From contig PLXF01000158.1 in assembly GCA_003151315.1 (NCBI GenBank), positions 1 to 7,657 on the forward strand: a stretch of 7,657 nt of DNA, in the 5' to 3' direction. This DNA comes from Parachlamydiales bacterium (GTDB lineage Bacteria > Chlamydiota > Chlamydiia > Chlamydiales > SM23-39). Position 1 is the first letter of the stretch. The number at the start of each line of letters is the position of its first letter. The position numbers and the translations under genes are program-made. Below are positions 1 to 6,058 of the stretch, piece by piece. The notes below the pieces were generated by a model. It was not told where the DNA came from. It made no database searches and saw only the letters and a program-made list of their open reading frames with translations.

Positions 1-127
1 GGAAAGGGGGGCAGTATTAATTCAAACACCGAGCACACAGAGAAACCTAATGGGCGAAACGCGCAAAAGATATAGCCGATTGAAATGGCAGTAGTAAATA
101 TTGTGGACTATTTTAATAGAGAGGATT

Positions 128-200
128 TGGAGCGTATCGGAGTTGAACCGATGGCCTCAACAATGCCATTGTTGCGCTCTACCAACTGAGCTAACGCCCC
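128..200 (-). tRNA. tRNA-Ala, anticodon GGC
   Basis: Read on the minus strand, the 73 nt fold into a full cloverleaf: a 7-bp acceptor stem, D arm GCTC/GAGC, anticodon stem CAACA/TGTTG around the loop ATGGCAT, a 5-nt variable region, and a T arm ATCGG/CCGAT with loop TTCAACT. The anticodon is GGC, which reads GCC (and GCU by wobble) as alanine. The acceptor stem carries a G3:U70 wobble pair, the classical identity element for alanyl-tRNA synthetase, so the isotype has independent support. The discriminator base is A. The 3' CCA is not encoded (the genomic sequence continues AAATCC), so it must be added by the CCA-adding enzyme. The gene is divergent from the aminotransferase at 306. From memory, a tRNA-Ala lies beside tyrB in Chlamydia too. 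Confidence 0.97.
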
Positions 201-214
201 ACCAGAAGCTCAAA

Positions 215-244
215 ATCTTAAGTCTATTGGCTATTTTGGTTCAA
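215..244 (-). promoter_or_regulatory. Candidate promoter for tRNA-Ala
   Basis: On the minus strand there is TTGAAC (239-244) and TAAGAT (215-220), 18 nt apart. Each matches 4 of 6 sigma-70 consensus bases. Transcription would start about 8 nt upstream of the mature tRNA 5' end at 200. The match is moderate and rests on position as much as on sequence. Confidence 0.35.
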
Positions 245-252
245 GCATTGAA

Positions 253-281
253 TTGTCAGTAAAATTATTGAGAGGTAGAAT
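253..281 (+). promoter_or_regulatory. Promoter for the aminotransferase operon
   Basis: TTGTCA (253-258) and TAGAAT (276-281) are separated by exactly 17 nt, and each has one mismatch from the sigma-70 (chlamydial sigma-66) consensus. The predicted start near 288 leaves a leader of about 18 nt that holds the GAGG ribosome-binding site at 294-297. The site lies about ten bases from the -35 proposed for the divergent tRNA, so the two polymerases could interfere. Confidence 0.6.
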
Positions 282-305
282 AGTCTGTTACGAGAGGTGT
301 GATTG

Positions 306-1499
306 ATGATTTTTGATGAGGTTTTAGAGGCGAAGCCCGACCCGATATTTGGTCTTACGGGGTCTTTCAAAGCGGATGTTAGAGAGAATAAAGTTAATCT
401 TCTCGTTGGCATTTATAAGGATGAGAAGCTTCGGTCTCCCCTTCTACCCAGCGTGGAAAAGGCTAGAGAGCTGGTGGGTCGGCAAGAAGAGGTCGCCGAT
501 TACCTCCCTTTTGAGGGTTTAAGCGGGTTCGTTGATGAGATCGGAAAGGTGATATTTGGGCAGGGATGGGACCAAGAGCATAGCCGGATCTTTGGCGCTC
601 AGGCCGTCGGAGGGACGGGCGCTTTACGCCTGGGCGCTGAGTTTTTAGCGCAAGAGGTGTCGAAACGGGTTTCGATTTCTCACCCCACCTGGCCGAACCA
701 CCGGGGTGTTTTTGAGAGGGCTGGGTTCTCTGTCGATTCGTATACTTACTACTCTTCCGAAAAAAAATGGTTTGATCTGGAAGGGATGTGTAAAAGTCTT
801 GAAACGCTTGAAGAAAAGAGCATTGTAGTTCTCCACGCAGCGTGTCACAACCCCACCGGATGCGATCCGAGTCGTGAAGAGTGGGAACAGATTTCCGATC
901 TTATGTTGAGGCGTGGGCTGGTTCCCTTTTTTGATTTTGCCTACCAAGGATTCGGGTTGGGGGTCGACGAAGATGCCTATCCCGTTCGCCTTTTTTATGA
1001 GAGGGGGCATGAGATGCTCGTTGCCTATTCTTGTTCTAAGAACTTCAGCTTATATAATCAGCGAGTGGGGGCTCTTTATGTAGTAACTCCCGACCCCGTA
1101 GTTAAGATGCGGGTGGGTAGTCAAGTGAATGGGTGTATTCGGACCCTCTACTCTAATCCTCCGGCTTATGGGGCTCGTCTTGTTTGGGAAGTGTTGAAAA
1201 ATAGCACTCTGAAAAAGGAATGGGAGGGAGATCTTAAAGCGATCCGTTCGCGCCTTTCGTCGGCCCGGGAACAGTTAGTTTCGGGGCTAACATCTCAAGC
1301 TAAAAGGAAAGATTTTCACTATTTGCGCAATCATAAAGGGATGTTTTCTTTTGTTGACTTAGATAAGTCGCAGGCACAACAACTGATAGATGAGTATGCT
1401 ATTTATTTGATCGACAATGGTAGGATCAGTATTGCAGGATTGACTTCAGAAAATATAGATTATGTAGTTAGGGCCATTTTAGCTGTGAGCGATCGGTGA
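306..1499 (+). CDS. tyrB: Aspartate/aromatic amino acid aminotransferase (class I, PLP-dependent)
   Basis: This cytosolic fold-type I aminotransferase moves an amino group between aspartate or an aromatic amino acid and 2-oxoglutarate, using pyridoxal phosphate. In the 397-aa protein the family signatures appear in order: NLLVGIYKDE near 31-40, HPTWPNH near 126-132, HNPTG (Asn182), FDFAYQGFG (Asp210 and Tyr213, cofactor contacts), SCSKNF with the Schiff-base Lys245, IRTLYSNPP (Arg279, matching the side-chain carboxylate-binding Arg292 of the pig enzyme), and GRISIAG (Arg373, matching Arg386). All key residues are present and the length is normal for AspC/TyrB. A TTG lies immediately upstream at 303, but ATG 306 sits 8 nt after GAGG and is the better start. 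The stop overlaps the next gene by 4 nt. Substrate preference (aspartate or tyrosine/phenylalanine) cannot be read from sequence. The symbol follows the usual chlamydial name. Confidence 0.95.
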   Translation: MIFDEVLEAKPDPIFGLTGSFKADVRENKVNLLVGIYKDEKLRSPLLPSVEKARELVGRQEEVADYLPFEGLSGFVDEIGKVIFGQGWDQEHSRIFGAQAVGGTGALRLGAEFLAQEVSKRVSISHPTWPNHRGVFERAGFSVDSYTYYSSEKKWFDLEGMCKSLETLEEKSIVVLHAACHNPTGCDPSREEWEQISDLMLRRGLVPFFDFAYQGFGLGVDEDAYPVRLFYERGHEMLVAYSCSKNFSLYNQRVGALYVVTPDPVVKMRVGSQVNGCIRTLYSNPPAYGARLVWEVLKNSTLKKEWEGDLKAIRSRLSSAREQLVSGLTSQAKRKDFHYLRNHKGMFSFVDLDKSQAQQLIDEYAIYLIDNGRISIAGLTSENIDYVVRAILAVSDR

Positions 1500-2626
1500 T
1501 TCCTCCTTTTTCTTCCTTTGTTTCTTTAGGCTTTATCCTCTTTGTATTGCTTAGCTTTCCTAAGCATGTCGCAGATAATATCCGTTCTTTTTCGGTCGCT
1601 TCTTTTATTCCCGCCTGGAAATTGGCCGATCGGACAAAAAATTATATCACGACGCGCCCTTGGTTTGGCTCTGCGACTCCCCCCAGTACAGACGAGCTTT
1701 GTCAATTACAAATGGAGGTATTAAATCTGAGATCTCAATTGGAGATTCAGAGCGATTACTTGCAGATGGTGCGGCAAATAGAAGATCAATTGCACGTTTT
1801 ACAGATTTGTAAAGAACAGGAGAAAAAGGATTTTTTTAAACGCCGATTCAAAGAGGTCGATGATCTGTTAAAGCGTCAGTTATCGGCAATTGCAGCCCCA
1901 GTCATTTATCGGGATCCCAGCTCTTGGAGTAGCAGCGTGTGGATTCAGGCAGGGCAAATAGATAACGATTTTGCGGGCCAAAACGTGATCGCAAAAAATA
2001 GCCCCGTCGTTGTGGGGACCTCTTTAGTGGGAGTTGTGGAGTTTGTAGGTCCTAAACAATCAAGGGTCCGTTTAATTACCGATTCGGGATTAGTCCCCTC
2101 TGTTCGCGTAGCTCGCGGCTCTGTCCAAAATAGAGAAATCGGGGCTTTAGCGGGCTCTATGCTCAAGCTTTTATCTACGCGTAACGATCTTCCTTTACCC
2201 TCTCAAGAAAAGGAGTTTTTAATGGGGTGTCTCCAAAAATTGGAACAAGGGACTGGAGGCGAAGATGGGTATTTTGCCAAGGGGCAATTGCAAGGGAGTT
2301 CGGCTCCTCTTTGGAGAGCTCGAGGTTTGGTTTTAAAGGGGATCGGTTTTAACTACGACTATTCAGATCAGGAGGGACCGTCGCGCGATTTACGAATCGG
2401 TTCTTCTGCAGGGAGCGATCTCCCTATTTTAAGAGAAGGAGACGTATTGGTTACTTCGGGATTGGATGGCGTTTTTCCGCCAGGTCTTAAGGTTGCTGTA
2501 ATTTTCGCCGTTGGACAGCTCCCGGAAGGGGGTTATTCTTACGAGATCGAAGCTCGTCCAACGGTTGAAAATCTCAACGATTTACGTACCGTATATGTTT
2601 TGCCCCCTTTAGTTTCTGAGGATTAG
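1496..2626 (+). CDS. mreC: MreC-like rod-shape/division protein
   Basis: MreC is an inner-membrane protein that links the MreB cytoskeleton to peptidoglycan synthases. This 376-aa protein has the expected order: a short start, one hydrophobic segment at about 7-21, a charged helical (coiled-coil-like) stretch at about 66-130, then the beta-rich periplasmic part. The stretch WIQAGQIDND (149-158), SLVGVVEFVG (176-185) and SRVRLITDSG (189-198) is typical MreC, as is REGDVLVTSGLDGVFPPG (313-330). Between these blocks, about 212-272, lies extra sequence that I do not match to the family. The GTG start overlaps the aminotransferase TGA as GTGA. There is no clear Shine-Dalgarno site, so translation probably depends on coupling. 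No mreB or mreD is nearby. Chlamydiae lack FtsZ and use MreB in division, so a division role is plausible. The family call is fairly sure; the role is inferred. Confidence 0.85.
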   Translation: MIPPFSSFVSLGFILFVLLSFPKHVADNIRSFSVASFIPAWKLADRTKNYITTRPWFGSATPPSTDELCQLQMEVLNLRSQLEIQSDYLQMVRQIEDQLHVLQICKEQEKKDFFKRRFKEVDDLLKRQLSAIAAPVIYRDPSSWSSSVWIQAGQIDNDFAGQNVIAKNSPVVVGTSLVGVVEFVGPKQSRVRLITDSGLVPSVRVARGSVQNREIGALAGSMLKLLSTRNDLPLPSQEKEFLMGCLQKLEQGTGGEDGYFAKGQLQGSSAPLWRARGLVLKGIGFNYDYSDQEGPSRDLRIGSSAGSDLPILREGDVLVTSGLDGVFPPGLKVAVIFAVGQLPEGGYSYEIEARPTVENLNDLRTVYVLPPLVSED

Positions 2627-2652
2627 GGCGGGCCGTCAATTGACGACACGCC
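2627..2652. terminator. Stem-loop between converging genes
   Basis: The 26 nt between two converging stop codons form an inverted repeat: GGCG (2627-2630) pairs with CGCC (2649-2652) around the perfect 12-nt palindrome CGTCAATTGACG (2634-2645), with a small internal loop between. Position suggests a bidirectional transcription end, but neither side has a run of T, so it is not a canonical intrinsic terminator. Confidence 0.35.
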
Positions 2653-3654
2653 TTAGGAAAAAGTATACGTGTATATTTTTTCCCTTAACGCAGAAAATTG
2701 GGGAAGGTCGCTTTCTCGCGTTTCTTTGTCTATTTGGAAAAGATTTACATAGTTTTCGGGTTGGATTTCGAGGCCACATTGGTAGAGATAGAGCCCCTTG
2801 TCTATGCAGGGATCCCGTTTTTGGGAATTGAGAAAGTACATCGGGCGATTAAACGCTAAAAAATCGTAGCCGATCGAAGACATATCTCCGATGTAGGCAT
2901 CGCATATCTGCAGCAGTGGGTAAATGGGAGGGAATTCTGTAACCCAGACAATATTTTTTTTGTTTTGATAACGACCTATTAGGCGCTCAATTTCGGGGGC
3001 GTGGGTTCTTGTCGTGTTGGGATGAAGTTTAACCAGAAGGTTGTATGCCTCTGGAAGGGCTTGAGCTAAAATAGGGAAAGCTTCCCAAAATGAGGAATTA
3101 TTTTCGGTGTCTTTCCAAGTAGGTGCATAGAGAAATGTGCGCTCAGCGGAAGGCAAAAGAAAGGTTTTTTGGAGGATTTCCTGATAAAAGCGGGCGTGGC
3201 GCTGAGCATATTGAAGCCGAAAATTTCCTACTCGTTGAATTTGGAAGGAGGAGAGAGGAAGCCCCTTTTCTGTAATAAAATCGACCATTTTTTGCCCATA
3301 TACTAATAGACTCGGCTCGGTTTTAAGCCCTTCTATGAGGGGACTTTTCCATCCTTTGTCCGAGTTGCCATGAGGGAGCCAAAGGGTGTTCAGTTTCCCT
3401 GTGGGAAAAGCCGCTTGGAGCATAGAGTGCGGATAACAGCTTACAATCGTAGAGGGAAGGGTGATCTGATGCCAAGGAATCTCAAGGGTCTCAACATCGG
3501 GATAGTATTTCTTGGCTAGAAGGGCAATGGCCTCTTCACAAACGAGGAGCGGCCAGCCTTGCAGAGCGCAATAAGGGGCGAGATGGTCGAGATAGTGGCT
3601 CGATTCGTCGAAAATAAGGGCTGCGACCTTCATCTGAATCTCAGAATTTGCCAT
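2653..3654 (-). CDS. CDP-glycerol glycerophosphotransferase-like protein (TagB/TagF family)
   Basis: This family moves glycerol phosphate (or a related group) from CDP-glycerol to a polymer or lipid-linked acceptor at the inner face of the membrane. In the 333-aa protein the C-terminal catalytic signatures are visible: LPHGNSDKG (His95), FLYAPTWKD (174-182), LLVKLHPN (catalytic-type His211) and YIGDMSSIGYDFLAFNRP (254-271). The last is the counterpart of the usual tDYSS...FDfl..kP motif, with M in place of Y. There is no membrane segment. It is shorter than the multidomain TagF polymerases. The start is unsure. ATG 3654 gives the longest form, but ATG 3633 (MKVAALIFDESS) starts at the conserved part and would be favoured if the TATAGA at 3661-3666 is the -10. 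Neither start has a strong ribosome site. It converges on mreC and diverges from mutY. Substrate and acceptor are unknown; surface glycan decoration is the likeliest use. Confidence 0.75.
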   Translation of the reverse strand: MANSEIQMKVAALIFDESSHYLDHLAPYCALQGWPLLVCEEAIALLAKKYYPDVETLEIPWHQITLPSTIVSCYPHSMLQAAFPTGKLNTLWLPHGNSDKGWKSPLIEGLKTEPSLLVYGQKMVDFITEKGLPLSSFQIQRVGNFRLQYAQRHARFYQEILQKTFLLPSAERTFLYAPTWKDTENNSSFWEAFPILAQALPEAYNLLVKLHPNTTRTHAPEIERLIGRYQNKKNIVWVTEFPPIYPLLQICDAYIGDMSSIGYDFLAFNRPMYFLNSQKRDPCIDKGLYLYQCGLEIQPENYVNLFQIDKETRESDLPQFSALREKIYTYTFS

Positions 3655-3688
3655 AATCTATCTATAATCGCAGACAAAGGTCTTTGCC

Positions 3689-4717
3689 GTGAAGGAAATT
3701 TCTGATTTACACGCTTGGTTTTTAGCTCATAAAAGAGATTTTCCTTGGAGAAAAGAAAAAACGCCTTACCGAGTTTGGATTTCTGAAATCATGCTTCAGC
3801 AAACGAGAGCGAGTGTCGTGATTTCCTATTTTGAACGTTGGATGACTCTGTTTCCCACCGTTGAAAAGCTAGCAGAGGCCCCTATCGAAGAGGTCATTAA
3901 AGCTTGGGAAGGGCTTGGTTATTATTCGCGGGCGCGCAACATCCAGGCTGCGGCTAAAATGATCATCGCAGAATTTGGTAAACAGATCCCCTCTTCTGCA
4001 GAAGAATTAACTCGATTGCCCGGATTGGGCCCTTATACGATTGGAGCTATCTTAGGTTTCGGGTTTCATCAGCGCGCAGCGGCCGTGGATGGGAATGTAT
4101 CTCGGGTATTAGCCCGCTATTTTTTAATCGAAGAGGATATTTCCAAACAAAAGACAAAGAAAAAAATAGCCGAATGGACGGAAAAAATTCTCGATCTGAA
4201 AGAGCCTTGGGTCACAGCCGAAGCGTTAATTGAGCTAGGGGCTTCCCTCTGTGTCCGGACTCCCCGTTGTGTCGATTGTCCTCTTCAAAATGGCTGTGGG
4301 GGGTTTAGAACAGGGAAGGCGGAGCTGTTGCCGATTAAAGCCGCTCCAGTGGCTACGACGGAGCTGTTCCGTTTGGTTTTTGTAGCGCAGGCAGAAGGAG
4401 AAGTGCTTGTTAAGAAGGGAGCACAAGGACAGGTGATGGCCGATTTGTATGAATTTCCTTACACTGAAATTTCTTACCGACCCGGGGTTCTACGCGCGAA
4501 AGAGTGCCCTTTTTGGGCAGATTCACAATCTATTGTAAAGTTAAGTCCCGTGAAGCAAAGTTTTACCCGATATTTGGCCCATTTATTCCCCTACTATCTG
4601 CAATTAAATAAGAAAGTTACGACTCCTGGTTATAGTTGGGTTCCTGTGGCGCAATTGCCCCATTTGCCTTTTTCTTCGGGGCACCGCAAAATACTCAAGA
4701 ACTGGATGGTCCTGTGA
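3689..4717 (+). CDS. mutY: A/G-specific adenine DNA glycosylase MutY
   Basis: MutY removes adenine mispaired with 8-oxoguanine and so starts base-excision repair that prevents G:C to T:A mutation. The 342-aa protein has the full architecture: DFPWR near 17-21, WISEIMLQQTR with catalytic Glu33, the helix-hairpin-helix LPGLGPYTIGA (110-120), VDGNVSRV with catalytic Asp134, four cysteines (188, 194, 197, 203) for a 4Fe-4S cluster, and a C-terminal NUDIX-like recognition domain from about 225 onward. The first cysteine gap is five residues, where the usual pattern is C-x6-C-x2-C-x5-C. The position of the usual FSH recognition loop reads FTR (near 292-294). The GTG start is 8 nt after AAAGG (3676-3680). 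The stop overlaps the following glycosyltransferase by four bases. Function is confident; the two deviations are noted separately. Confidence 0.95.
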   Translation: MKEISDLHAWFLAHKRDFPWRKEKTPYRVWISEIMLQQTRASVVISYFERWMTLFPTVEKLAEAPIEEVIKAWEGLGYYSRARNIQAAAKMIIAEFGKQIPSSAEELTRLPGLGPYTIGAILGFGFHQRAAAVDGNVSRVLARYFLIEEDISKQKTKKKIAEWTEKILDLKEPWVTAEALIELGASLCVRTPRCVDCPLQNGCGGFRTGKAELLPIKAAPVATTELFRLVFVAQAEGEVLVKKGAQGQVMADLYEFPYTEISYRPGVLRAKECPFWADSQSIVKLSPVKQSFTRYLAHLFPYYLQLNKKVTTPGYSWVPVAQLPHLPFSSGHRKILKNWMVL

Positions 4718-5793
4718 ATATTCTCCACTTAGAGGCTTCTCCCGGATGGGGTGGGCAAGAAATGAGGATTTTGCGCGAAGCGGAAGGGATGCGACGGAAA
4801 GGGCATCAGGTTTTTTTGGGAGTGATGAAAGGGGGGCAACTGATCCATCGGGCTAGAGAAGCGGGCTTTGCCGTCTATGAACTCAATTTTCGGAAAAGCG
4901 GTTGGATAGTCACCTTTTTGCAACTGCTCTGGTTTATTCGCAAACACCAGATCGCCGTTGTGAATACCCACTCCTCTTTGGATGCCTGGATTGGGGGAAT
5001 TGCAGCCCGTGCTGCCCGAGTAAGAATTATCCGAACCCGACATCTATCTGCCCCTATCAAACCGGGAATAAATAGTCGCCTTCTATATGGCCGTTTAGCC
5101 GATTTTGTAGTCACCACTTGCGCATCGATTATTCCGATGATTTGTAAGCAATCGGGAAAAAAGAGGGAACTGTGCCGTTCCATACCTACAGGGGTTGATC
5201 CCTCTAAGATTGTCTGTTCTGAAGAAGCAGCGGAAGAATTTAGAAGGCAATTAGGAGTAGATGAAAAGCAGATGTTGATTGGAACTGCGTGTTTTATGCG
5301 GTCGTGGAAGGGAATTCCCGATTTTCTGCAGGCGGCCCATTTGTTGCGGGAAGAAAAAGGGTTGAGATGGGTAATTATCGGCGGCGGGCATGCGGAGACG
5401 TATAAAAAAATGGCTGCGGAGATGAATTTAGAAAGCATTGTGTTTTTCACCGGTCATTTGGAAAATCCGTTTCCAGCGCTAGGCTCTTTAGATGTTTTTA
5501 CTTTGCTCAGTACGGCTAATGAGGGGGTATCTCAAGCCATTTTACAAGCGGCTTATTTAAGCAAGCCGTTAATCGCTACAGCCGTTGGCGGACTTGGTGA
5601 GGTTTGTATTCCCGGGGAGACGGGCTTACAAGTAAATTCTTTTTCCCCTCAAGAGGTGGCTAATGCCGTTAAAGCCTTTCAGGCAGATCCTCAAATGAGA
5701 GTTAAGATGGGCCAGTCGGCAAAAAAGTGGGTGGAAAAACACTTTACTATTGATCAGACAATAGAGGGGATGGAACGAGTATACCTCTCGTGA
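4714..5793 (+). CDS. GT4-family glycosyltransferase (GT-B fold)
   Basis: This is a nucleotide-sugar-dependent glycosyltransferase of the RfaG/PimA type, expected at the cytoplasmic face of the inner membrane and acting on lipopolysaccharide or another envelope glycan. The 359-aa protein shows the N-terminal glycine loop PGWGGQE (10-16), NTHSSLDAW near 84-92, IPTGVD near 157-162, the C-terminal donor half beginning GTACFMRSWKG (190-200), VIIGGG, FFTGHLEN and EGVSQAILQAA (270-280), then AVGGLGE. The usual E-x7-E donor motif is E-x7-Q (Glu270, Gln278). I chose GTG 4714 because it overlaps the mutY stop as GTGA, follows GGATGG, and opens directly with the first beta strand (VNILHLEASPG). An ATG at 4636 would add 26 unrelated residues read through mutY. 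The last four codons lie inside a perfect palindrome. Sugar and acceptor are unknown. Confidence 0.88.
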   Translation: MNILHLEASPGWGGQEMRILREAEGMRRKGHQVFLGVMKGGQLIHRAREAGFAVYELNFRKSGWIVTFLQLLWFIRKHQIAVVNTHSSLDAWIGGIAARAARVRIIRTRHLSAPIKPGINSRLLYGRLADFVVTTCASIIPMICKQSGKKRELCRSIPTGVDPSKIVCSEEAAEEFRRQLGVDEKQMLIGTACFMRSWKGIPDFLQAAHLLREEKGLRWVIIGGGHAETYKKMAAEMNLESIVFFTGHLENPFPALGSLDVFTLLSTANEGVSQAILQAAYLSKPLIATAVGGLGEVCIPGETGLQVNSFSPQEVANAVKAFQADPQMRVKMGQSAKKWVEKHFTIDQTIEGMERVYLS

Positions 5794-5827
5794 CTCAAAA
5801 GCCAATTTTTGAGTCACGAGAGGTATA
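5780..5827. repeat. Perfect 21-bp palindrome with 6-nt loop across a stop codon
   Basis: Arms 5780-5800 and 5807-5827 are exact reverse complements, with GCCAAT between them. The outer ends are TATACCTCTCG and CGAGAGGTATA; the inner ends are AAAA and TTTT. The TGA of the glycosyltransferase (5791-5793) lies inside the left arm. A transcript would form a very stable hairpin, but the A/T pairs are next to the loop and TATAGAGG follows, so it is not a textbook intrinsic terminator. It may end transcription, protect the 3' end, or be a small palindromic repeat. Both outer ends are TATA, as at the neighbouring element. Confidence 0.9.
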
Positions 5828-5995
5828 TAGAGGTTTCACTTGAAAGGCACCCAATATTTCCGTTTTAACAATTCATCTTTTTAACTATTTTGGCAGGGTT
5901 CTATGGTCTTCGAATAGTAACCCTGCCAAAATAGTTAAAAACCTGAACTGTTAAAACAAAAATCTTGGATGCCTTTCAAGTGGAACCACTATATA
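5824..5995. mobile_element. MITE-like fold-back element with 77-nt inverted arms
   Basis: The arms 5824-5900 and 5919-5995 are inverted repeats matching at 68 of 77 positions, with an 18-nt centre (5901-5918). The inner 23 bp (5878-5900 with 5919-5941) are perfect, and CTAT/ATAG inside the centre extends the pairing. The nine mismatches are scattered and not compensatory, as expected of an ageing DNA element more than a conserved RNA. The termini read TAGAGGTTTCAC and, on the other strand, TAGTGGTTCCAC, and lie in TATATA runs. This fits insertion at a TA target as used by Tc1/mariner-IS630 type transposases, though the AT run makes any target duplication ambiguous. No coding capacity is seen. 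A looser flank match, GGTATAT at 5822-5828 and 6002-6008, is also present. The structure is certain; mobility is inferred. Confidence 0.6.
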
Positions 5996-6010
5996 TATAG
6001 CGGTATATTA

Positions 6011-6039
6011 TTGAGATGAAATCGGTGTCGTTTTAGAAT
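6011..6039 (+). promoter_or_regulatory. Promoter for the TPR-like membrane protein gene
   Basis: TTGAGA (6011-6016) and TAGAAT (6034-6039) are 17 nt apart, each with one mismatch from the sigma-70 consensus. The start would fall near 6046, giving a leader of only about 13 nt that begins at the AAGGA ribosome site (6048-6052). The -35 lies just outside the fold-back element, so the promoter is intact beside the insertion. Confidence 0.5.
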
Positions 6040-6058
6040 CTCTAGAAAAGGATTACAG

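Noticed and set aside
101..120. CTATTTTAATAG palindrome as terminator of tRNA-Ala
   Set aside because: The stem has only five AT-rich pairs with a 2-nt loop and no T run.
1..127. Possible gene or tRNA operon continuation beyond tRNA-Ala
   Set aside because: Only very short frames and no second cloverleaf were found; ATG 54 opens a frame of just 14 codons.
645..1010. 121-aa open frame on the minus strand
   Set aside because: It is antisense to conserved aminotransferase motifs and has no domain of its own.
4636..4713. Longer glycosyltransferase start at ATG 4636
   Set aside because: The added 26 residues are mutY sequence read in another frame. GTG 4714 gives the usual GT4 N-terminus, a GTGA overlap and a nearby GGATGG.
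4875..5450. 191-aa open frame on the minus strand
   Set aside because: It lies wholly antisense to the well-supported glycosyltransferase and has no recognisable domain; it is a shadow frame.
5780..5995. CRISPR array or ordinary intrinsic terminator
   Set aside because: There are no direct repeats with regular spacers, and neither hairpin is followed by a T tract.
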